Shown here in pieces: positions 1 through 9,464 of a stretch of DNA of 64,000 nucleotides. The stretch spans positions 1-64,000 of the forward strand of contig NZ_JALMUV010000002.1 of assembly GCF_023155275.1 (NCBI RefSeq), in the 5' to 3' direction. Each line of letters starts with the position of its first letter. Positions within the stretch are counted from its first letter, which is position 1. The notes under the pieces were generated by a model that saw only the letters and a list, made by a program, of their open reading frames with translations, was not told the DNA's origin and ran no database searches. The stretch comes from Streptomyces rhizoryzae (lineage in GTDB: Bacteria > Actinomycetota > Actinomycetes > Streptomycetales > Streptomycetaceae). The position numbers and the translations under genes were made by a program.

Positions 1-420
1 CGAGAGCGGAACGAATCGGAGGAATAATCCGATCGTTCACAGCGTCCTCGCTGTGCGCCTCCCAAGCTTGGGAGGACTTTTCAAAGGAACCTCATCTCCA
101 TGATGGAGACGGGGTATCAACATATCTGGCGTTGACTTTTGGCACGCTGTTGAGTTCTCAAGGAACGGACGCTTCCTTCGGCCTGCCCTCGCGGGCTTCC
201 TCCGGGCGCTTCCCTTCGGTCTTGCGTTTCCGACTCTATCAGATCCTTTCGGCTCCGATTTTCGCCGGTGCGATCCGGCCTTTCGGCTTTCTCGCGGTTC
301 CGACTTTATCAGACTCGATTTCGTTCCGGATCCGCTTCTCGGTGAGTTGCGGGGGCTCGAATTCGGTTCCGATTTTCGTCGGAGGTTTTCGCCTTTCGGC
401 GTGGTCACTACTTTAGCGGC
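1..420 (-). promoter_or_regulatory. rRNA operon promoter and leader region (rRNA genes outside window)
   Basis: Read on the minus strand, this stretch has the layout of a streptomycete rrn upstream region. Three -10-like hexamers of the TAAAGT/TAGAGT type lie at 410-415, 303-308 and 233-238, with no good -35 boxes. They are followed by the conserved leader block with the actinobacterial boxA-like TTGAGAACTCAACAG (about 142-167). An 18-base perfect palindrome at 58-75 (CCTCCC..GGGAGG) could be part of the precursor processing stem. The 16S gene should begin beyond position 1 on this strand. Recognition is from memory of Streptomyces rrn leaders; the promoter hexamers and hairpin are read directly. 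Confidence 0.82.
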
Positions 421-586
421 TTTTCCTGGCGGCTCATAATCGGGCCGGCCGGGTCGGATTTCGGCAATGCCGAAGGGGACCCGTCAGGGAGTCGTTCGAA
501 GTAGTGGATGTACCGCCTCCGGCTACGCAGATAGCGCTGCCTGTGTCCAGCGGCTCGGGCCACGTTAGACGCTCGGCGGGCCGGAG

Positions 587-1237
587 TCAAGCACTCGGGG
601 TGCTGCGGCGCCTGGGCACGTGGGGGCGGTAGGGGCTGACGGTGGGGTCGCCGTCGATCCAGTAGCGCCAGGGGTGGTCGGCGCCGTCGCCGCCGACGCC
701 CGTGCGGGGGCCGTTGCGGACCTGGTCGCCGGGGGCCGGGGTGCCGTGCAGGATCGTGATCGGGCTGCCGTTGCGGGCGCAGACGTCGATGCCGTCCAGG
801 GAGCGGTCGATGTCCAGGGCGGTGGCCAGCCGGGCCGGGCCCTTGGCGAGTTCGTCGGTGTTGCGGGCCTTGGGACGGCGGGCGGCGGCCAGCGGCGTAC
901 CGGTGAGGATCTCGCCGGCCCGCAGCAGGACCGCGCCGGCCTTGCCCTCGGGGCCGCAGACGAGGTTGATGCTGAACCACATGCCGTAGATGAAGTAGAC
1001 GTACGCGTGGCCGGGCGGGCCGAACATCGTGGCGTTGCGGGCGGTGCGGCCGCGGTAGGCATGGGAGCCGGGGTCGATCTCACCGGCGTACGCCTCGACC
1101 TCGGTGAGGCGGAGTTCGATGGGGCCGTCGGGGCTGTGGCGTACCAGGGTGCGGCCGAGCAGGTCCGGGGCGACCTCCAGGACGGGGCGGTCGAAGAAGT
1201 CGCGCGGGAGGGGGGTGCGGTCCGGTCCGTCAGTCAT
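587..1237 (-). CDS. mpg: DNA-3-methyladenine glycosylase (AAG/MPG family)
   Basis: Monofunctional base-excision glycosylase that removes alkylated purines such as 3-methyladenine. The 216-residue protein has the usual family length. The active-site block TEVEAYAG is at residues 45-52; Glu48 matches the catalytic Glu of human AAG and Tyr50 the stacking Tyr. It is followed by the [19 protein letters not shown]-contact block and the YVYFIYGM strand. The C-terminus is a short, basic and probably disordered tail. The ATG at 1237 starts the conserved LPRDFFDRP region after a short lead. It is transcribed alone, divergent from the Spo0M-like gene and pointing towards the rrn promoter, 166 bases from its 3' end. 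Confidence 0.93.
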   Translation of the reverse strand: MTDGPDRTPLPRDFFDRPVLEVAPDLLGRTLVRHSPDGPIELRLTEVEAYAGEIDPGSHAYRGRTARNATMFGPPGHAYVYFIYGMWFSINLVCGPEGKAGAVLLRAGEILTGTPLAAARRPKARNTDELAKGPARLATALDIDRSLDGIDVCARNGSPITILHGTPAPGDQVRNGPRTGVGGDGADHPWRYWIDGDPTVSPYRPHVPRRRSTPSA

Positions 1238-1393
1238 GCGTTCCGAGCGTAGTGGAGCCGCGCCGGTGGTCCGGGCGGCCGGTTTGGACGGTTGTGGGGG
1301 CGGGGATTGGGACGATCGCTCCGGGGTGCGTCAGGATCGGGCCACGATCGGCCGGGTATACGGGGTGCGCGGGTCGCGCCCGGGGAGGACGAC

Positions 1394-2176
1394 ATGGGGT
1401 TCAAGAAGCTGCTGGCGAGTCTGGGGGCCGGGGGAGCGTCGGTGGAGACGGTGCTCTTCGAGGAGAACGTGGTCCCCGGCGGCGTGGTGCAGGGGGAGGT
1501 GCGGATCCAGGGCGGGTCGGTGCCGCAGGCGATCCAGGGGCTGACCGTCGGGCTTCAGGCGCGGGTGGAGGTCGAGCACGGGGACGGGGAGGCCAAGCGG
1601 GACGTGGAGTTCACCCGGGTGCGGCTGGGCGGGGCGTTCGAGGTGCAGGCGGGGGCAGTGCACACGGTGCCGTTCGGGCTGGAGATCCCCTGGGAGACGC
1701 CGGTGACGACCTTCGCGGGGCAGCCGCTGCACGGGATGGACGTGGGGGTGGTGACGGAGCTGGCGATCGCGCGGGCGGTGGACTCCGGTGATCTCGACCC
1801 GGTGCAGGTGCACCCGCTGCCGGCGCAGCAGGCGATCCTGGACGCGTTCGGGCGACTGGGGTTCCGGTTCAAGTCCGCCGATCTGGAGCAGGGGGTGATC
1901 CACGGGACGCGGCAGCGGCTGCCGTTCTACCAGGAGATCGAGTTCTTCGCGCCGCCGCAGTACCGGGGGCTGAGCCAGGTGGAGCTGTCGTTCGTGGCCG
2001 ACGACCGGGAGATGGACGTCGTCCTGGAGATGGACAAGAAGCCGGGGCTGTTCAGTGAGGGGTCGGACACCTACCGGTCGTTCACGGTGGGGCTGTACGA
2101 CTTCGAGGGGACCGACTGGGCGGCGTACCTCAACCAGTGGCTGGCCGAGGTCGGCGGGCGGCGCAACTGGCTCTAA
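1394..2176 (+). CDS. sporulation-control protein Spo0M family
   Basis: 260-residue cytoplasmic protein of the SpoOM family, which has an arrestin-like beta-sandwich fold. It starts [21 protein letters not shown], the typical family N-terminus, and carries the repeated [10 protein letters not shown] / [13 protein letters not shown] strands expected of the fold. The start is fixed by GGGGAGG at 1382-1388, five bases before the ATG; an upstream in-frame ATG at 1292 lacks both site and homology. In Bacillus, Spo0M affects sporulation, cell division and cytoskeleton contacts; the role in Streptomyces is not known to me. The next gene, a PEBP protein, is 43 bases downstream on the same strand, so the two may be cotranscribed. 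Confidence 0.85.
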   Translation: MGFKKLLASLGAGGASVETVLFEENVVPGGVVQGEVRIQGGSVPQAIQGLTVGLQARVEVEHGDGEAKRDVEFTRVRLGGAFEVQAGAVHTVPFGLEIPWETPVTTFAGQPLHGMDVGVVTELAIARAVDSGDLDPVQVHPLPAQQAILDAFGRLGFRFKSADLEQGVIHGTRQRLPFYQEIEFFAPPQYRGLSQVELSFVADDREMDVVLEMDKKPGLFSEGSDTYRSFTVGLYDFEGTDWAAYLNQWLAEVGGRRNWL

Positions 2177-2219
2177 CCTGGCCGGACGAAGTGTCGGCAA
2201 GCGACCAGGAGGTTCCGAG

Positions 2220-2756
2220 GTGTCCGAGCTGAAGCGGCGGCCGCTCCCCCACGATTTCCACCCGCCGGTGCCGGAGTTCACGGTGGTCAGCGAGGAGGTG
2301 GAGCCGGGCGGGACGCTGCGGCCCGCGCAGGTGTACGCCGAGGGCAACCGCTCGCCCCAGCTGCGCTGGGAAGGTGCTCCGGAGGGGACCCGGAGCTACG
2401 CCGTCACCTGCTTCGACCCCGACGCGCCGACCGGCAGCGGGTTCTGGCACTGGGTGGTGTTCGACATCCCGGCGTCGGTGACCGAGCTGCCGGCGGGTGC
2501 CGGCAGCGGTGAGATGGCGGGGCTCCCGGACGGGGCGGTGCACGTCCGCAACGACTACGGGACGCGGGACTTCGGGGGTGCGGCGCCGCCGCCCGGGGAC
2601 GGCCCGCACCGCTATGTGTTCACCGTCTACGCGGTGGACCAGGAGAAGCTCGGCCCGGACGCGGACGCCTCGCCCGCGGTGGTCGGCTTCAACCTGCGGT
2701 TCCACACCCTCGGGCGGGCGCAGCTGATCGGTGAGTACGAGGTGGCCGCCGGCTAG
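2220..2756 (+). CDS. YbhB/YbcL family Raf kinase inhibitor-like (PEBP) protein
   Basis: 178-residue phosphatidylethanolamine-binding-protein homologue. Both family signatures are present: the anion-pocket strand [19 protein letters not shown] and the second signature GTRDFGG followed by [13 protein letters not shown]. There is no signal peptide, so it is probably cytoplasmic. The GTG start is set by AGGAGG at 2207-2212, seven bases upstream. Bacterial PEBPs have no settled function. The gene follows the Spo0M-like gene closely. Confidence 0.9.
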   Translation: MSELKRRPLPHDFHPPVPEFTVVSEEVEPGGTLRPAQVYAEGNRSPQLRWEGAPEGTRSYAVTCFDPDAPTGSGFWHWVVFDIPASVTELPAGAGSGEMAGLPDGAVHVRNDYGTRDFGGAAPPPGDGPHRYVFTVYAVDQEKLGPDADASPAVVGFNLRFHTLGRAQLIGEYEVAAG

Positions 2757-3181
2757 CGGCACCGTTCCCCTCCGGTCCGCGGGGCCGGGGAAATGCGTTG
2801 CGCCCCGGCGCTTCCGGCACGCACAGTGGTTGCCGTGCCGCCGCCTTTGCGAGGTGGCGGGCCGGCCGGTACCGCGGTGGCGGGAGCGCCGGGGCGCCGG
2901 TGTGTGCGCCCGCGCTCGCCGGAGCCCCTGCGCACGGGGGCGTCCGCGCCGGTCGCCGTTCGCTCCGGGTTCCGGGTCACGGGGGCCGGGACCCGGAGCG
3001 CACCCTCTTCCGTCCGCGCGCGGCGGGCCGTGTCCGCTGCCCGCGCCACTTCTTGTTCATGCTCTGTGCACCCGCCATTTCCCTTGCGTCACAAGGAAAT
3101 TGCGTTGTCCGGGAAATACCTGCCCCTGCACAGTGGAGCCACTTCGCCACGAGGGCGATCGGGGTCCGGGAGGTGGACGGG
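2757..3181. other. non-coding stretch with one inverted repeat
   Basis: 425 bases without a credible gene on either strand. The only clear structure is an imperfect inverted repeat at 3077-3100 (ATTTCCCTTG, five-base loop, CAAGGAAAT), in a locally AT-richer patch about 80 bases before the HNH gene. It could be an operator or a hairpin in the 5' leader of that gene. I see nothing else. Confidence 0.4.
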
Positions 3182-3688
3182 ATGCGCGAGACGCTGGTGC
3201 TGAATGCGAGCTTCGAGCCGCTGGCGACGGTGTCGCTGCGGCGCGCGGTGGTGCTGGTCATGCAGGACAAGGCGGTCGTCGAGCACGCCCACCCGGGGAT
3301 GCGGATCCGGGCGGCCTCGGTGGACGTGCCGGTGCCGCGGGTGATCCGGCTCAGCAGGTTCGTCCGGGTGCCGTTCCGAAGACAGGCGCCGTGGTCCCGG
3401 CGCGGGGTGCTGGTGCGCGACCAGCACCGGTGCGCGTACTGCGGGAAGCGGGCGACGACCGTGGACCACGTGGTGCCGCGGTCGCACGGCGGTGGCGACA
3501 CCTGGCTGAATACCGTCGCCTCGTGCGCGGAGGACAACCACCGCAAGGCCGACCGGACGCCGGAGCAGGCGGGGATGCGGCTGCTCCGCCGGCCGTTCGT
3601 GCCGACGCCGGCGGACGCGCTGGTGTCGGCGCTGGGGGTGTCCGTACGGGAGGAACTGCCGGACTGGCTGGGGGCGCTGCCGGCGTAG
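3182..3688 (+). CDS. HNH endonuclease family protein
   Basis: 168-residue protein ending in an HNH nuclease domain. The zinc and metal motifs are visible: CAYCGKR (first Cys pair), TVDHVVPRSHGG (DH catalytic motif), WLNTVASC and the last Cys followed by AEDNHRKADRTP. The N-terminal half (VLNASFEPLATVSLRRAVVLVM) is the conserved module seen before HNH domains in many actinobacterial homologues. The ATG at 3182 begins MRETLVLNAS; a GTG nine bases upstream is possible. No toxin partner or phage gene is adjacent, so I would not assign a defence role. Confidence 0.88.
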   Translation: MRETLVLNASFEPLATVSLRRAVVLVMQDKAVVEHAHPGMRIRAASVDVPVPRVIRLSRFVRVPFRRQAPWSRRGVLVRDQHRCAYCGKRATTVDHVVPRSHGGGDTWLNTVASCAEDNHRKADRTPEQAGMRLLRRPFVPTPADALVSALGVSVREELPDWLGALPA

Positions 3689-3727
3689 CCCCGGGCGGGA
3701 CACGGGGTGGCCATCGCCCGACTCCCG

Positions 3728-4501
3728 TTATTTCAGGAGGAGTTGGACGATGGCCGCCAGTCCCACGGCGACGATCACGGCGCGCAGGGCGGTCGGTGGC
3801 AGGCGGCGGCCGACCTTGGCGCCGAGCTGGCCGCCGAGCGCGGAGCCGGCCGCGATCAGGAGCACGGCGGTCCAGTCGAAGTGGGCGACGAAGAGGAAGA
3901 AGAGCACCGCGACGCCGTTGACCAGGGCGGCGAGGACGTTCTTGAGGGCGTTGAGGCGCTGGAGGTCGTCGCTGAGCAGGACGCCCATCAGGGAGAGGTA
4001 GAGGACGCCCTGGGCGGCGCCGAAGTAGCCGCCGTAGGCGCTGGCCAGCAGCAGGCCGGTGAAGAGGGCGATGCCGCCGTCGCGGTGCGCGGTGGTGCCG
4101 TTGCGCTCGCGGCGGGCGCGGACCGCGGCGGCCAGCCGGGGCTGGATGACGACGAGTACGAGGGCCAGGGCGATCAGGGCGGGCACGACCGCCTGGAAGG
4201 CGCCGGCGGGCAGGGCGAGCAGCAGGACCGCGCCGGCCAGGCCGCCGGTGAGGGCGGCGGCCGAGAAGCGGAGTACCCGGCGGCCCTGGCCGGCCAGTTC
4301 GCGGCGGTACCCTATCGCGCCGCTGATCGAACCGGGCACCAGGCCAAGGGAGTTGGAGACGTTGGCGGTCACCGGCGGGAGGCCGACGGCGAGCAGGACG
4401 GGGAAGGTGATCAGGGTGCCGGAACCGACGATGGTGTTGATGGTGCCGGCGCCCAGGCCGGCTGCGAAGACTGCGACTGCTTCCCAGATGGACAAGGCCA
4501 T
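3728..4501 (-). CDS. TauE/SafE (TSUP) family permease
   Basis: 257-residue integral membrane protein of the TSUP family, which exports or imports sulfur-containing anions and related organics. About eight hydrophobic segments can be seen, and the internally repeated family motif appears as GTINTIVGSGTLITFPVLL near the N-terminus and YGGYFGAAQGVLYL in the second half. The substrate cannot be read from sequence. The start is uncertain: AAGGAG directly touches the ATG at 4501, whereas a TTG two codons later has a normal six-base spacing. Confidence 0.85.
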   Translation of the reverse strand: MALSIWEAVAVFAAGLGAGTINTIVGSGTLITFPVLLAVGLPPVTANVSNSLGLVPGSISGAIGYRRELAGQGRRVLRFSAAALTGGLAGAVLLLALPAGAFQAVVPALIALALVLVVIQPRLAAAVRARRERNGTTAHRDGGIALFTGLLLASAYGGYFGAAQGVLYLSLMGVLLSDDLQRLNALKNVLAALVNGVAVLFFLFVAHFDWTAVLLIAAGSALGGQLGAKVGRRLPPTALRAVIVAVGLAAIVQLLLK

Positions 4502-4579
4502 CTCCTTACATGGGTCAGGGTTGCCTCCCCGCCCTTGAGGTCGAGGGGCAACCCTGATCATGCACGAGGTGCGGGCGGG

Positions 4580-5515
4580 TCAGTCGATGGGGGGCGCCTG
4601 GCGCTCGGGGCTGCTGGGCTTGGGGATGGTGCCGCCGCCGGCGGGGTTGAAGTTGCCGATGGCGCCGCCGAGGCCCTTGAGGGCGTCGCCGATCTCACTG
4701 GGGACGATCCAGAGCTTGTTGGCGTCGCCCTCGGCGATCTTCGGGAGCATCTGGAGGTACTGGTACGACAGCAGCTTCTGGTCCGGGTCGCCGGCGTGGA
4801 TGGACTCGAAGACCACCCGGATCGCCTGGGCCTCGCCCTCGGCGCGCAGCGCGGCGGCTTTGGCCTCACCTTCGGCGCGGAGGATCGCGGACTGCTTCTG
4901 GCCCTCGGCGGTGAGGATCTCGGACTGCCGCACACCCTCGGCCTGGAGGATCGCGGCGCGCTTGTCGCGGTCGGCGCGCATCTGCTTCTCCATCGAGTCC
5001 TGGATGGAGGTGGGCGGCTCGATCGCCTTGAGCTCGACGCGGTTGACGCGGATGCCCCACTTGCCGGTGGCCTCGTCGAGGACGCCGCGCAGCGCCGCGT
5101 TGATCTCCTCGCGGGAGGTCAGGGTCCGTTCGAGGTCCATGCCGCCGATGATGTTGCGGAGGGTGGTGACGGTGAGCTGCTCGATCGCCTGGATGTAGCT
5201 GGCGACCTCGTAGGTGGCGGCGCGGGCGTCGGTGACCTGGTAGTAGATGACCGTGTCGATGTTGACGACGAGGTTGTCCTGGGTGATCACCGGCTGGGGC
5301 GGGAACGGGACGACCTGTTCGCGGAGGTCGATGCGGTTGCGGATGGTGTCGATGAACGGGACGACGATGTTCAGGCCGGCGTTCAGGGTGCGGGTGTAGC
5401 GGCCGAAGCGCTCGACGATGGCGGCGCTGGCCTGGGGGATGACCTGGATCGTCTTGAAGAGTGCGATGAACACGAGCACCACCAGGATGATCAGGACGAT
5501 GATGATCGATTCCAC
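4580..5515 (-). CDS. SPFH/band 7 domain protein (stomatin/QmcA-like)
   Basis: 311-residue membrane-anchored scaffold protein. Residues 1-20 form one hydrophobic segment. The band 7 domain follows (IPQASAAIVERFGRYTRTL, GLNIVVPFIDTI, QDNLVVNIDTVIYYQV), then an Ala/Glu-rich stretch with repeated AEGxxQSxILxAEG units around residues 190-235, typical of the oligomerising coiled coil. The C-terminus is Pro/Gly rich. Such proteins form large rings in membrane microdomains and are usually encoded with an NfeD protein, as here (NfeD is upstream with a 100-base gap). Confidence 0.93.
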   Translation of the reverse strand: MESIIIVLIILVVLVFIALFKTIQVIPQASAAIVERFGRYTRTLNAGLNIVVPFIDTIRNRIDLREQVVPFPPQPVITQDNLVVNIDTVIYYQVTDARAATYEVASYIQAIEQLTVTTLRNIIGGMDLERTLTSREEINAALRGVLDEATGKWGIRVNRVELKAIEPPTSIQDSMEKQMRADRDKRAAILQAEGVRQSEILTAEGQKQSAILRAEGEAKAAALRAEGEAQAIRVVFESIHAGDPDQKLLSYQYLQMLPKIAEGDANKLWIVPSEIGDALKGLGGAIGNFNPAGGGTIPKPSSPERQAPPID

Positions 5516-5615
5516 AGCGGCTCCCGTGCCCTTCGTTGCTGGTCGTCCCGGCCCGCGGCCGGCTCGGCGTTGATCAGTCTTTCAGAGGTGCGGGGCGTCG
5601 CGCACGGTCTTCGGG

Positions 5616-6041
5616 TCAGATGACGAGGGCGGTGGCGCCGTCGATCTCCACCACGTCGACCTGCTGGCCGGCTTCGTAGACCTGCGCGCCGTCGAGGGCG
5701 CGGGCCGACCAGACCTCCCCGGCGAGTTTGATCCGGCCGCCGTCGCCGGAGTCGACGCGCTCCAGGACGGTGGCGGTGCGGCCCTTGAGCGCGTCGATGC
5801 CGGAGGCGAGGCGCGGGCTCTGGCCGCGGTGGCGGTTGGCCAGCGGCCGGACGACGGCGATCAGCGCGACCGACACCGCGACGAACACGAGGAATTGCGC
5901 GACGGTGCCGCCACCGAGCGCTGCGGTGACGGCACCGGCGACGGCACCGACCGCGAACATTCCGAATTCGGGCATCGCGGTCACGACGAGCGGAATGCCC
6001 AGCCCCACGGCGGCGATCAGCCACCACACCCAAGGATCCAC
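5616..6041 (-). CDS. NfeD family membrane protein
   Basis: 141-residue partner of SPFH proteins. Residues 1-65 contain about three hydrophobic segments; residues 75-141 form the C-terminal OB-fold (LKGRTATVLERVDSGDGGRIKLAGEVWSA..). It lacks the N-terminal ClpP-like protease domain of long NfeD proteins, so it belongs to the short class (NfeD1b-like). The GTG start leads into MDPWVWWLI. It is probably cotranscribed with the SPFH gene, and the two proteins likely act together at the membrane. Confidence 0.9.
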   Translation of the reverse strand: MDPWVWWLIAAVGLGIPLVVTAMPEFGMFAVGAVAGAVTAALGGGTVAQFLVFVAVSVALIAVVRPLANRHRGQSPRLASGIDALKGRTATVLERVDSGDGGRIKLAGEVWSARALDGAQVYEAGQQVDVVEIDGATALVI

Positions 6042-6114
6042 GGGCTCATGGTAGGTCGGGCGGGCGGTCCGGGGACAGGGCGCGATCGGTCACCGGGGCT
6101 TCCGGGCCGGGCCG

Positions 6115-6909
<795 letters not shown>

Positions 6910-7017
6910 GAGCGCACTGTCTCCCATTGCTTCTCGGTCGTCGTGTGCGCCTGTAGGCGCAGCCCCCCTGCAAACCTACGCCACTCGATGTCAGTGCCGT
7001 TCCCTAGGCTGGGGACC

Positions 7018-7833
7018 ATGCTCGATGAACCTCGCTCAGGACGGCTGGCGGCATGGGGAAATGCCCTTTTGGCCGGACTTGTCTCACCTGATGACGCCGC
7101 GCACCGGATCGCGGAGGACGACGCGGTGCACCGCGTCTCGGGCCTGCCCGGGGAGGACGCCCCGGTCGGCCTGACGCTGGCGCTGGGCCGGCTGCGGGCG
7201 CTCGGCGCGTCCGGGCTGCGGGTGGCGCTGCCGGTGCCCGGGCACCCGCTGGGGCTGAGCGGCCCGCCGGAGTTCAACGCGCGGGCGCTGGAGGCCGGCG
7301 AGGCGGTGCTCGCGCACGGTGCCGGGCTGGGCCTGGTCCCGGAGGTGCACGAGGCGGGTCCCGAGGGCGGGGCCGGCCCCGATGTGCACGTCGAGGTGGT
7401 CTGGCACTGCCTGCCGGTGCGCGAGGCGCCGCCGGCGGACGTGCCGTCGCTGGGCGAGGCCGAGCGGGAGCTGGCGGAGGCGCTGCGGGAGGCCACGGAG
7501 GTGCTCTCGCGGCTGGACGTGGCCGGTTCCGGTCCGGTGGCGGACGCGGCGCTGGCGGCGTACCGCGCACGGGCCGAGGCCGGGCGGCAGCTGCTGGCGC
7601 CCGGCTATCCGCCGCGGGCGGTGCGGGTGCTGGAGCTGGCGCAGCGGGTCGGCGCTCTGATCACCATCGCGCAGGGGGCCGGCGGGGACGGCCGGGAGCA
7701 CGGCGCGGCGGTCAGCTCGTCGGAGATCGCGGCCCGCGCCGAGGCGCTGCGTCCGGTGGAGCGCACGGCCCGGCGGGCACAGGTGGCGGCGTACAACTCC
7801 GCGGTGGAGGAGCGGGAGCGCGGCCGGGGGTGA
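7018..7833 (+). CDS. conserved hypothetical protein
   Basis: 271-residue protein I do not recognise by function. It is soluble, without signal peptide or membrane segment, and Ala/Glu/Arg rich in its second half, which should be largely helical (residues 150-270). The N-terminus (MLDEPRSGRLAAWGNALLAGL) reads like a compact folded domain. It is divergent from the ABC ATPase gene with 108 bases between starts, which may hold shared promoters. It is followed by a strong hairpin at 7842-7874. Confidence 0.75.
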   Translation: MLDEPRSGRLAAWGNALLAGLVSPDDAAHRIAEDDAVHRVSGLPGEDAPVGLTLALGRLRALGASGLRVALPVPGHPLGLSGPPEFNARALEAGEAVLAHGAGLGLVPEVHEAGPEGGAGPDVHVEVVWHCLPVREAPPADVPSLGEAERELAEALREATEVLSRLDVAGSGPVADAALAAYRARAEAGRQLLAPGYPPRAVRVLELAQRVGALITIAQGAGGDGREHGAAVSSSEIAARAEALRPVERTARRAQVAAYNSAVEERERGRG

Positions 7834-7841
7834 GACGGGAG

Positions 7842-7874
7842 GGCCCCGCCGGCCGGAGTGCGGTCGGCGGGGCC
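7842..7874 (+). terminator. rho-independent-type hairpin
   Basis: Perfect 10-base inverted repeat GGCCCCGCCG / CGGCGGGGCC with a 13-base loop, eight bases after the stop of the hypothetical gene. There is no U-tract, as is usual in Streptomyces. Confidence 0.7.
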
Positions 7875-7900
7875 TGGTGAGGGCCGCAACGGCCCGGTGC

Positions 7901-7923
7901 GGCCCGGGAGTTGCTCCCGGGCC
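7901..7923 (-). terminator. terminator hairpin for the cysteine-free chaplin gene
   Basis: Perfect 10-base inverted repeat GGCCCGGGAG / CTCCCGGGCC around a three-base loop, seven bases past the chaplin stop codon. Confidence 0.7.
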
Positions 7924-7930
7924 GGGGGCG

Positions 7931-8176
7931 TCAGTCGTTGACGGCCGGGTTGCCGAAGGCGGAGTTCAGCACGCCGACGACGTTGACGCTGTTGCCGGAG
8001 ACGTTCACGGGGACGTGCACCGGGGCCTGGACGAGGTTGCCCGAGCCGACGCCCGGGGAGTTCAGGGCCTTGCCGTCGGCGTGCGCGCCGTCCTGGGCGA
8101 ACGCCGAACCGGCGGCGGCGCCGACGGCGAGACCGGTGGTGGCAAGGACAAGGGCGGCCTTTTTGACGGTGTTCAT
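7931..8176 (-). CDS. chpE: short chaplin without cysteines (ChpE-like)
   Basis: 81-residue secreted protein. Residues 1-27 are a Sec signal peptide (MNTVKKAALVLATTGLAVGA, cleavage after SAFA). The single chaplin domain follows: NSPGVGSGNLVQAPVHVPVNVSGNSVNVVGVLNSAFGN. Chaplins assemble into amyloid fibres that coat aerial hyphae and lower surface tension. The two Cys of most short chaplins are replaced by Ser and Pro, a feature I associate with ChpE. The start is ATG at 8176; an in-frame ATG at 8203 would precede the signal peptide unnaturally. The second chaplin lies upstream on the same strand. Confidence 0.92.
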   Translation of the reverse strand: MNTVKKAALVLATTGLAVGAAAGSAFAQDGAHADGKALNSPGVGSGNLVQAPVHVPVNVSGNSVNVVGVLNSAFGNPAVND

Positions 8177-8315
8177 GGTGGCGTGATCCTCACGTGGCGG
8201 CACTGGGCCGGAAATAACGGTGTATGTGGAGGGGGACCGGCCGCACGGCCAGGGCTGGGCGGGGCCGGTCCGGATGACCCGGCGGGCCGGTGTCGCGGCC
8301 CGGCGCAGGGGTCAG

Positions 8316-8344
8316 GTGACCGGAGCGGAGGCTCCCGGGGTCAC
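8316..8344 (-). terminator. hairpin at the end of the second chaplin gene
   Basis: GTGACC-GGAGC pairs with GCTCC-(CGGG bulge)-GGTCAC; the stem overlaps the stop codon. It is imperfect, so it is only a candidate terminator or mRNA-stabilising hairpin. Confidence 0.35.
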
Positions 8345-8586
8345 TTGTTCAGGCAGGTGTTGCCGAAGACCGGGTTGAGCAGGCCGATCACGGAGACGGT
8401 GTTGCCGCAGGCGTTCACGGGGATGTGCACCGGAGCCTGGACGGCGTTGCCCGAGATGACGCCGGGGGACTGCACCGCGGCGCCCTGCGCCTGCGGGCCG
8501 TCGTGCGCCGACGCGACGCCGGCACCCGCCAGGGCGAGACCGGCACCCGCGATCGTGATGGCCGCGACCCGCTTGATGTTCTTCAC
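8341..8586 (-). CDS. short chaplin with two cysteines (ChpH/ChpF type)
   Basis: 81-residue secreted amyloid-forming surface protein. Signal peptide at residues 1-27 (ending GVASA), then one chaplin domain, SPGVISGNAVQAPVHIPVN, with CGNTVSVIGLLNPVFGNTC carrying the paired Cys that form an intramolecular disulfide. The start is GTG at 8586, with GAGGAG nine bases upstream. It lies 164 bases upstream of the cysteine-free chaplin on the same strand and may have its own promoter in the 194-base upstream gap. Which of ChpD-H it is cannot be settled here. Confidence 0.9.
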   Translation of the reverse strand: MKNIKRVAAITIAGAGLALAGAGVASAHDGPQAQGAAVQSPGVISGNAVQAPVHIPVNACGNTVSVIGLLNPVFGNTCLNK

Positions 8587-8780
8587 TTCGTTCAGCTCCT
8601 CGTTGCCGATGCCGTGGCCAGCCGCCACGACTGCACTGGGAAACGGCCCGGCCGGGAGCGGGGATACGCCGAATGGACTACGTATACACGACAGTATGAA
8701 TCTCGGATCCGCGAGGCGACGTTCGGATTGTCGTTCCGGAGCCGCCCGCCGCGGGGCCCTCCCCCGCGGTGCCCCGTGAT

Positions 8781-9464
8781 TCAGGCGCCGATGCCGTGCC
8801 GGACGGCCCACAGGGCGGCCTGGGTGCGGTCGGCGAGGTCGAGCTTCATCAGGATGTTGGAGACGTGGGTCTTGACGGTCTTCTCGGAGAGCACCAGCGC
8901 GCGGGCGATCTCGCGGTTGGAGCGGCCGTCCGCGATCAGGCCCAGCACCTCGCGCTCCCGGTCGGTCAGTGAACCGCCGCGCCCCTGGCCGCCGTTGCCG
9001 TCCTCCTGGGACAGCAGCGCGCCGGCCACCTCGGGCTGGAGCAGGACGTGCCCGGCGTGCACCGAGCGGATCGCGCCGGCCAGCGCGTCCGGGTCGATGT
9101 CCTTGTAGACGTAGCCGGCCGCGCCCGCGCGCAGCGCCGGGACGACGGTGCGCTGCTCGGTGAAGCTGGTGACGACCAGGATGCGGGCGGGGTTGTCCAG
9201 TTCGCGCAGCCGGCGGAGCGCCTCGATGCCGTCGGTGCCGGGCATCTTGATGTCCATCAGGACGACGTCCGGGCGCAGTTGCTCGGTGGCGGCGATCCCC
9301 TCGTCGCCGTCGGACGCCTCCCCCACCACCTCGATGTCGTCCTGCACCTCCAGGAACGTCCGCAGGCCGCGGCGGACGACCTGGTGGTCGTCGACGAGCA
9401 GGACGCGGATCGCGCGCCCCTCGCCCGTGGTCCGTTCCGTACCGCCCCGGGTGGTGTCAGCCAC
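8781..9464 (-). CDS. LuxR-family two-component response regulator
   Basis: 227-residue NarL/FixJ-type regulator. The receiver domain is at residues 19-135, with the acidic pair Asp25/Asp26, phospho-acceptor Asp71 in VVLMDIKMPG, the TSF switch Thr and the conserved Lys of YVYKD. The LuxR helix-turn-helix is at 160-225 (LTDREREVLGLIADGRSNREIA, SEKTVKTHVSNIL). The GTG start overlaps the last eight bases of the kinase gene (GTGGCTGA), so translation is probably coupled. It should receive phosphate from that kinase; target genes are unknown. Confidence 0.95.
   Translation of the reverse strand: MADTTRGGTERTTGEGRAIRVLLVDDHQVVRRGLRTFLEVQDDIEVVGEASDGDEGIAATEQLRPDVVLMDIKMPGTDGIEALRRLRELDNPARILVVTSFTEQRTVVPALRAGAAGYVYKDIDPDALAGAIRSVHAGHVLLQPEVAGALLSQEDGNGGQGRGGSLTDREREVLGLIADGRSNREIARALVLSEKTVKTHVSNILMKLDLADRTQAALWAVRHGIGA

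Noticed and set aside
1..420. Protein-coding frames at the left edge (both strands)
   Set aside because: The sequence matches an rRNA operon leader with promoter hexamers and boxA; short frames there have no coding character.
3182..3688. HNH nuclease as part of a defence island
   Set aside because: Neighbours are housekeeping genes in conserved order; no methylase, helicase, toxin partner or mobile element is near.
3707..5623. Very long open frame on the plus strand
   Set aside because: Antisense shadow of the TSUP and SPFH genes; typical of GC-rich DNA with third-position bias. The same holds for other long opposite-strand frames in the window.
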